A stretch of 64,000 nucleotides of DNA from the NCBI GenBank assembly GCA_011319805.1, contig SJRY01000228.1, positions 868,001 to 932,000 of the forward strand, read 5' to 3'. Below are positions 58,138-64,000 of the stretch, piece by piece (the first letter of the stretch is position 1; the number at the start of each line of letters is the position of its first letter). Below the pieces are notes generated by a model. It worked only from the letters and a program-made list of their open reading frames with translations. It was not told where the DNA came from and searched no databases. Source of the stretch: Macrocybe gigantea. Its lineage: Eukaryota > Basidiomycota > Agaricomycetes > Agaricales > Callistosporiaceae. A program made the translations under genes and the position numbers.

Positions 58138-59151
58138 TTAGGCGATGTTGGACTCTCTCCAAAGAGCAACGGCCGAGAGGGCAGCGCCCGGGCCAACCAG
58201 AGGTATGCTGATAGCGTACCAGGCTGCAATGCGGATGAACTGCCTCGCGTTGCGGGCGAACCAAAACGTGGCCATAATAGCTGAGATGAAACCAAAGGCG
58301 ACGTCCCATTTTAGAAAATGCTCCGCTTTTGATTCCATTGTGGCCGAAGTATTCAGCGGATGCAAGGACGGGAGGAGTAACGCTTTGATGGCTGCAAAAT
58401 CGGTGAATCTCGGCCAGACCATCGATATGTGCACGGAGGAAGATATCACGAAAGCACCAATGTAAAGGACGCGTATGGTATTGTGCCCAGACTGGGAGTG
58501 CTTGGACGCAGGTCGAAAGGAGAGGTGAGCATATTCAGCAATCGTCACATATATTGGGAAGAACTGCCATATGAAGGTCACATACGGATCCTTCAGAACA
58601 GACAATGCGACAGAGGGGATGACAGCGCCGACAATGACGCCAAAAACGATGGCCTCGGCGTGTGCTTGGGTGAGATGCACCGGATGCTCTCGAGACGCCT
58701 TGTGCCTGTGTGCACGTCCGAGAGTGAACATCAACCAGTAAAGGGGAAAAGTCATCCCGACGGAGAAGACCTGGTATATGCAGCCGAGTAGGACAGGGTA
58801 ACTGACCGCGAAGCTGCGGCCGTGTCTCCAGCTCTCGACGGCGGGCATTATGATGAGAGGCGCACTGACGCCCAATGCATAAGTGAGGAATGTGGGGAGG
58901 CCACCTGAGGGAATGACAGCATGGAAGAAGGATATAATGGGACACAACGCGCGATCGACGGCATTGAGACCGGTGTAGGAGAGGCGATACGGGCCAGCAT
59001 GGTGGAGGCAAGCCTGGGCTAGATCCTTGTCAAGCCCAGAGGCGTGCAAATGCCCAAAGATGTAGTGAAACGCTGCAGCACTGAGTGCCGGGAAGACAAT
59101 GAGCGGGAGCACGACGTCGAGGACTGTGTTTCGTTGAGCTGATCGTGTCAT
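58138..59151 (-). CDS. Polytopic membrane protein of unknown function, intronless
   Basis: A single uninterrupted frame of 337 residues (MTRSAQRNTVLDVVLPLIVF at 59151; stop 58138). Hydrophobic segments suggest six to eight helices: VVLPLIVFPALSAAAF, LPTFLTYALGVSAPLIIMP, YPVLLGCIYQVFSVGMTFPL, EAIVFGVIVGAVIPSVALSV, FIWQFFPIYVTIAEYA, VLYIGAFVISSSVHISMVW, AFGFISAIMATFWF and YAISIPLVGPGAALSAVALW. The general look recalls fungal polytopic proteins found near terpenoid genes, but no catalytic motif was identified and no such cluster is present here. Convergent with SPT16, 131 bp between stops. Confidence 0.75.
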   Translation of the reverse strand: MTRSAQRNTVLDVVLPLIVFPALSAAAFHYIFGHLHASGLDKDLAQACLHHAGPYRLSYTGLNAVDRALCPIISFFHAVIPSGGLPTFLTYALGVSAPLIIMPAVESWRHGRSFAVSYPVLLGCIYQVFSVGMTFPLYWLMFTLGRAHRHKASREHPVHLTQAHAEAIVFGVIVGAVIPSVALSVLKDPYVTFIWQFFPIYVTIAEYAHLSFRPASKHSQSGHNTIRVLYIGAFVISSSVHISMVWPRFTDFAAIKALLLPSLHPLNTSATMESKAEHFLKWDVAFGFISAIMATFWFARNARQFIRIAAWYAISIPLVGPGAALSAVALWRESNIA

Positions 59152-59287
59152 TTGCTCTACGGATATACAGTTGGAGATGAGAGAAAGGGTCGAAAGTGGG
59201 ATTGGCAGCCCATCATCTATGTACGTCTATTATATACCAGGCGCTCTCCGCCCAACCGCCCGGCTCGAGTGCTTTCTTGCGAGCTCG

Positions 59288-59554
59288 TTACCGCTCCTTC
59301 AGCAGCGACTTTAGTCTCGTCCGCAGGTCGGATTGGACATGTTTAAAGGCTTCTTTGCGGATGGAGGGCTCGATGCGGATGTTTGATGGCCACAGGTTTC
59401 CGGCGGCTGTCTGCTGCTGCTTGAGCAAATCAATGACCGTGGGCTTCTGCAGGTCCAGTGTTTGAGGCGGGGGCGGCAGGATAATCTTCTTCTCCTCGAG
59501 TTTGAGATTTCTGCGAGGCAGAAGGCGGACCAAGTTGGCCTGCGAAGGTCGCAT
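59288..59554 (-). CDS. Small basic protein, possibly mitochondrial
   Basis: An 88-codon frame: MRPSQANLVRLLPRRNLKLE at 59554, then KKIILPPPPQTLDLQKPTVI, IRIEPSIRKEAFKHVQSDLR and a stop at 59288. The Arg-rich, acid-poor N-terminus would suit a mitochondrial presequence, and the rest is basic like a ribosomal or assembly protein. Family not recognised. Divergent from HRQ1, with 178 bp between starts. Confidence 0.5.
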   Translation of the reverse strand: MRPSQANLVRLLPRRNLKLEEKKIILPPPPQTLDLQKPTVIDLLKQQQTAAGNLWPSNIRIEPSIRKEAFKHVQSDLRTRLKSLLKER

Positions 59555-59732
59555 GTGGTTTGAGGAGAGTCACTGGAGCGTCAATCGATCAGCAGACCGG
59601 TCTCGATGAAGGAAAATTGCAGACGACCTACCTGAATGCTGTTTCTCCAAGGAAAGGAGGAGGGGGCGAGGTTTTGGCGAGGACCAAATAAATAGCTGCC
59701 GACTTTGTCAGTACCGTGACCTTGGAGTCTCC

Positions 59733-62700
59733 ATGAAACGCGCCGACGACGATCCTGCCATCCGCGCCAGCAAACGAAAACGTACTTCCAAGGCCACAAA
59801 ACAGTTGGATCCTCTGACATGGCCAGATCATTTTAATCAAGTACGTGCTCCCGTCTATCGACGTAGACAGTGTTTGAATTCACGTTCGACCTCTTGAAGC
59901 TGTACAAAGTATGTCATACGTTCGAATGCCTTCAGCTTGCGGTGCTCACGAGTGTGCTGTTCCTTCAGGTCTTCAAGGTGATTTGCTACTTTCCTCCTCG
60001 TGTCGTCTTGGCTCAGTGTCGCTGGTAGGCCGTCAATACGGTCCTTGGCTTTGTCTCCTCCAGGAAACAACTAGCTACCACGTTCTCTGTCGTTCGCTCT
60101 TCAGTGGAAGCTCTGTTGAAACAGTATGCCCCTGTGGTCATTCCCTACATATTCGACTCTGACGTGAACTCAGACCACTCGACCTTGACTTGGTTGCAGA
60201 ATTAAAGTAAGGACCATCTCTCAAGTGACAGACAGCCATATGTGAATGCCGGTACATAGAACGCTCCTTCCTGAAATAATCAAGTTTGCGTACATCCCCC
60301 GAAATGACTTGCGTATCCATGACGGAGGGGACAAGTCGCCATCATTCTCTCTTCCATCTACTTCTACTTCGAGCTCCACCATGGATACGATGTTGGAAAA
60401 CGAGGAGCACGTCCTGGTGTTGGAATTCACTGATCCATCTAGGGGAAAGAAAAATACAGGACCAGGGTATGTTCTCACCTCTTGACGCGGCCTTGGAATC
60501 TCATACGATGATCCAGCTTGTCCGCACCTCCAGCCATGACACCCTCTGCCGTAAAGAAGCTGATCGAAAGTCGAAACCAGAGGTTTTGCCAAGCAGTCGA
60601 TGAGTGAGCCCATTTCATATTCCAGTATTTCTACTCCTCATATTTCACCAAGACTTCTCCGCACAACGCCACTAGATGGCGATCCCATAAGCGTATTACA
60701 AAACGCTGCTCGTTCTCATGTGCCTGTGATGCCACAATCCAAAATTGGAGCAAGGACTGCCCATTCTCCTAATCAACATGCGCCCATTCCTACCCCGGAC
60801 ACGCGTTCTTCCATCGAAGCTATCGTCACATCCCTGCAGGAAGAGGATTGGTATAAAGATCAAATAGTGGAGCGCAGGACGTACGAGGCCAAAGCGGAAA
60901 AGATACCGTCGATCCGTTCTTGTCTGCTGCGGTTGTATGCTGACATCCCTCGTATACGTGGCGGCTTTGGATCCCCCGCTTTCTCAGCCAATTGCAACTG
61001 CTTTGCTGCAGTTCAGGAACATCTCAGCCTTGTATACCCATCAAGTTCAGGCAATCTCTGCTATCCGTGACCGCAAACATGTCATAGTTTCCACCGGTAC
61101 TGCCTCTGGCAAGAGTGTTGTTTATCAAGTTCGTTTCCATACTATTTTCCAGCACTGAACTGAGCAAAACATAACAGGTCCCTGTGCTACAAGCACTTGA
61201 ACAGGACTTGCAGTCTACCGCGATGTTTGTTTACCCGACAAAGGTATCCTATTAAAGTGTCCCTTTCAAGAAATGATCGAGTGAGCTCGTTGATTCAGGC
61301 CTTAGCGCAAGACCAGAAAGCGGCCATGGAGCAACTCTTAGCCTGCTGCCCTAGCATGGCAAACGTCAAGGTATGCATAGTACTGTGAATTGAGGTGAGA
61401 CTGGCCAACCTTCCTTCTTTTTGCACAGGCTGTCACCTTTGACGGCGACACCCCTAGAGAAGCTAGGCCTGGTAAGCATACATAGGCTACTCTGACAAAG
61501 GCTTCTTCGGAATTTCTTGTCAGAAATTAGGGAGACCGCGTCAATTGTTTTCACCAATTTCGTAAGTAAGGAAAATAGAGTCCTGATAGTCTGATGCCTG
61601 ACCAGTTCCAAGGATACGCTTCACGCATCCATTTTGCCCCATGAACATCTGTGGAGGAGGTGCTCTCTCTACGCGTCCTAAAATGAATCTCGCTCTAATT
61701 GAGTCTCCTTCAGATTTCTTAAGAACCTGAAAGTGAGTGAACTTCTTAATGCAATCGATATCCTGCCAATACCTTGTGCAGATCTTCGCCGTTGACGAAT
61801 TGCACTACTATTCCGGTTTAATGGGCAGGTAGGTAGTGCCTGTCGGGCTTGTCTCGCGTTTTACGGTCAACTGAATCGTAGTTAGCCATATAGCTCTAGT
61901 CATCCGTCGTCTACGTCGCATTTGTGCGGCACTTGGAAGTAAGCATACGATGATGGGTGCTTAATATTCTCGTTGACATCCGCTCGGCAGATCGTCGTAC
62001 TGTCTTTGTATCTTGCAGTGCAACGATTTCAAATCCACAGGCACACATGGAAAATGTTTTTGGTATCCCCGGAAACAAGATCAAAACTGTTACAGAAGAT
62101 GGAGCACCGGCTGGTTCCAAGGACATCGTTGTTTGGAATCCTGCCTTCATTGACCCCTTGGTCCCCAATCTGGGCAGACACAGTTCCCTTTCTGACGCTG
62201 TTTCGCTCATGAAGTATTTGATGAGAAATGGTGTACGAGTGATTTTGTTCTGCAAAGTCTGTTCCGACACCACTACAGTGTTTTATGCACGCTGACCATA
62301 TTGAAGATACGCAAAATATGTGAATTAGTACGTTGGCCTCATCACGCGCACCATACAACTGCTCATAGTATGCGCTAGGCGATGAAAACCCTACGCGCTG
62401 ACCTGAGCAATGAAGGTCGATTCGACATTCTGGAACGAACGATGCCGTACCGAGGAGGTATGCTCACAGCATAATTCGTTCTGTAGTCACAGGCTCATGC
62501 ACGATCGTAGGCTACTCCCAAAAGGTTTGTTTATATAGCAACAGCGTCCCGATGATGGCTCCTAATGTAGCTGTAGGATCGTCGTCGGATTGAGCAACAA
62601 GCATTTAGCGGCCAGCTGCTAGGCATCGTATCCACGAATGCGCTAGAGCTCGGTGTCGATATTGGAATTCTGGACGCGGTCATCATGTTGGGTTTTCCGG

Positions 62701-64000
62701 GGACGATCGCCAGCTTTGTGCGCCAGTTCTTCATCGCAGTAGAAGTCTGACGAATAGGACGCAGAAACAACAAGCCGGCCGTGCTGGACGACGGTCGCGA
62801 GACTCTCTAGCCGTCCTTGTAGCTGACTCATTTGCAATCGACCAGCATTATGCCGCAAACCCCGCCTATTTATTCGAAGAGCGCCCGGCAGATTTACAGA
62901 TCGACCTAGATAGCAGGATAATCTTGGAAGGTTTGGCATTCTCCAATTTTCGTGTGCATCGACCAATCTACTATTATTCTCTGCCAGCCCACCTACAATG
63001 TGCTAGTCACGAGATGCCAATATCCCCGGAAGATGAGCAATATTTTGGAATCTTGATGCATGAAATCTGCGCCACCCGACTTGTAAGAGACGAAGAAGGA
63101 TGGTAAGCAGCCCCCTTTCCTGCTTCTTGTTTATGTGAGCTCAATCACAATCTAGGTATCACACACATACAAAATTTCTGCCATATCCATCACAATATGT
63201 GTCTATCAGTATAATTATCTCGTGTTTCTTTTGCTTTTCAGTTGCTGATTGAGTGGCGAGCAGGAGGTCCAGAAGAAGAAACGTACGCAGTCATAGATAT
63301 AACGAAGGCGGACCAAGAGAGTGGTTCGCTCCGAGTTCTCGAGGAGGTAGAGGTTTCTCGGGCAATGTTTGAGATCTATGAAGGGGGTGTGGTAATCATC
63401 CATCGTTGTTGCTCTCTGACTGGTCTCGGCGCTCACAAGCCTAATCCTAGTTTCTTCATCAGGGCTTGACGTTTATCGTGAGTGGCATAACGTGGGATTT
63501 GGATGAAAGCTGATTTCTTGTTATAGGTGAAAGAATTAAGCCACGACGAGAGGATAGCCAAAGTTATCCGTGCAGACGTTAACTGGATCACATCTCCAAG
63601 GTGCGTACAGGCATTTGCAGACCGGAAAGGATCTTGATATGGCCATAATACAGGGATTTCACGTTGAGTCATGACAACTTCGACGCATGACGTTGAATGG
63701 TCTAACTATGCTCTGTCATTGCCAGCGATGTCGACGCCGTCCAGGTTCATCGTATCAAGGAATCAGCAAACGCATCGCAGCGATTCTTTTACGGAAGTGA
63801 GTCCTTGGCCGGAATTAATCCATGCAGCCGTCCCTATCATGCAATACAGAGATTGAGGTCAAAGTGAAGGTTTTCGGTGTGTGCAAGTTCTCAATTCAAC
63901 GCCGTATCCTTGTTTGATAGGAAACAGGGTTTTTCAAGATAAGGTGTGTACACCACACGGCGTCTTGCACTAGCTTCTTTTCCTTAGCGAAACTGGGCAG
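59733..64000 (+). CDS. HRQ1: RecQ4-like DNA helicase HRQ1 (3' end outside window)
   Basis: ATP-dependent 3'-5' helicase in genome maintenance and crosslink repair. The start at 59733 (MKRADDDPAIRASKRKRTSK) is followed by QLDPLTWPDHFNQ, probably a micro-exon, then AVNTVLGFVSSRKQLATTFS and FAYIPRNDLRIHDGG. Helicase motifs: RNISALYTHQVQAISAIRDR (Q-like), STGTASGKSVVYQ (Walker A), FVYPTKALAQDQK, IFAVDELHYYSG (motif II), VFVSCSATISNPQAHMENVF (III), VSTNALELGVDIGILDAVIM (V) and, intron-joined, RQQAGRAGRRSRDSLAVLVA (VI). The C-terminal HRQ1-specific part reads CASHEMPISPEDEQYFGILM, RAMFEIYEGG, ELSHDERIAKVIRADVNWIT and VFGFFKI before the window ends. More than twelve introns; open at 64000. Confidence 0.92.

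Noticed and set aside
59855..60070. Minus-strand 71-codon frame, Lys/Glu-rich and coil-like
   Set aside because: It lies inside HRQ1 introns and first exons on the other strand, has no further exons and no family. Kept in mind as the only rival to the micro-exon model.
1..64000. tRNA, rRNA, CRISPR or prophage features
   Set aside because: None seen; the window is eukaryotic protein-coding DNA, and I found no cloverleaf-like or array-like sequence on reading, though tRNAs with introns are easy to miss by eye.

Overview
The window is nuclear DNA of a basidiomycete fungus, most likely a mushroom-forming Agaricomycete. Genes are dense and cut by many short introns (about 45-70 nt, GT..AG). The proteins are typical of that group: Ede1, a fungal-type striatin, Rpc82, Spt16, Not1, Hrq1, a GPI-anchored alpha-amylase, and a DIRS/PAT-type tyrosine-recombinase retrotransposon. 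There is no sign of bacterial, organellar or viral sequence. CDS coordinates are outer limits (first start to last stop) and include introns.

Layout. 1-5.5 kb (minus strand): 3'-truncated mitochondrial nuclease NUC1, a PIN4-like RRM protein, a doubtful small gene, and a UBE2C/Ubc11-type E2. 5.8-9.9 kb (plus): the endocytic scaffold EDE1. 10.6-14.1 kb: an unrecognised minus-strand gene, divergent from a class II cAMP phosphodiesterase. 14.5-17.8 kb (minus): striatin (STRIPAK scaffold) and TMA7. 17.9-21.4 kb (plus): a large alpha/beta hydrolase. 21.5-25.8 kb: tetraspanin, MBF1 and gamma-tubulin. 26.0-30.6 kb: a secreted GPI-anchored alpha-amylase, divergent from an MFS sugar transporter. 30.9-38.1 kb (plus): NOT1, scaffold of CCR4-NOT. 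38.5-41.1 kb (plus): a 5'-nucleotidase-like phosphoesterase. 41.3-41.9 kb (minus): a small membrane protein. 41.94-47.17 kb: a nearly complete retrotransposon with split direct repeats and exact 25-bp flanking duplications. 47.3-50.2 kb (plus): an acidic protein of unknown function. 50.5-58.0 kb (plus, tightly packed): RPC82, a metallophosphoesterase and SPT16. 58.1-59.6 kb (minus): a polytopic membrane protein and a small basic protein. 59.7-64.0 kb (plus): the RecQ-like helicase HRQ1, truncated by the window edge.

Two things stand out. First, the retrotransposon has two apparently identical 415-bp repeats, so it is recent. It sits between two divergent host genes that would have been only about 120 bp apart before insertion, and the duplicated 25-mer carries a CACGTG motif, so each host gene now has its own copy. 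Second, at least six places in otherwise well-conserved genes lose the reading frame by exactly one missing G:C base, often in a G or C run (gamma-tubulin start, tetraspanin, 5'-nucleotidase, sugar transporter twice, the 12.4-kb gene), and two similar shifts occur in the transposon gag. This looks more like consensus error in the assembly than gene death.

Most of the window is housekeeping. The amylase/transporter pair is the clearest functional unit: external starch breakdown plus sugar uptake from one shared promoter region.
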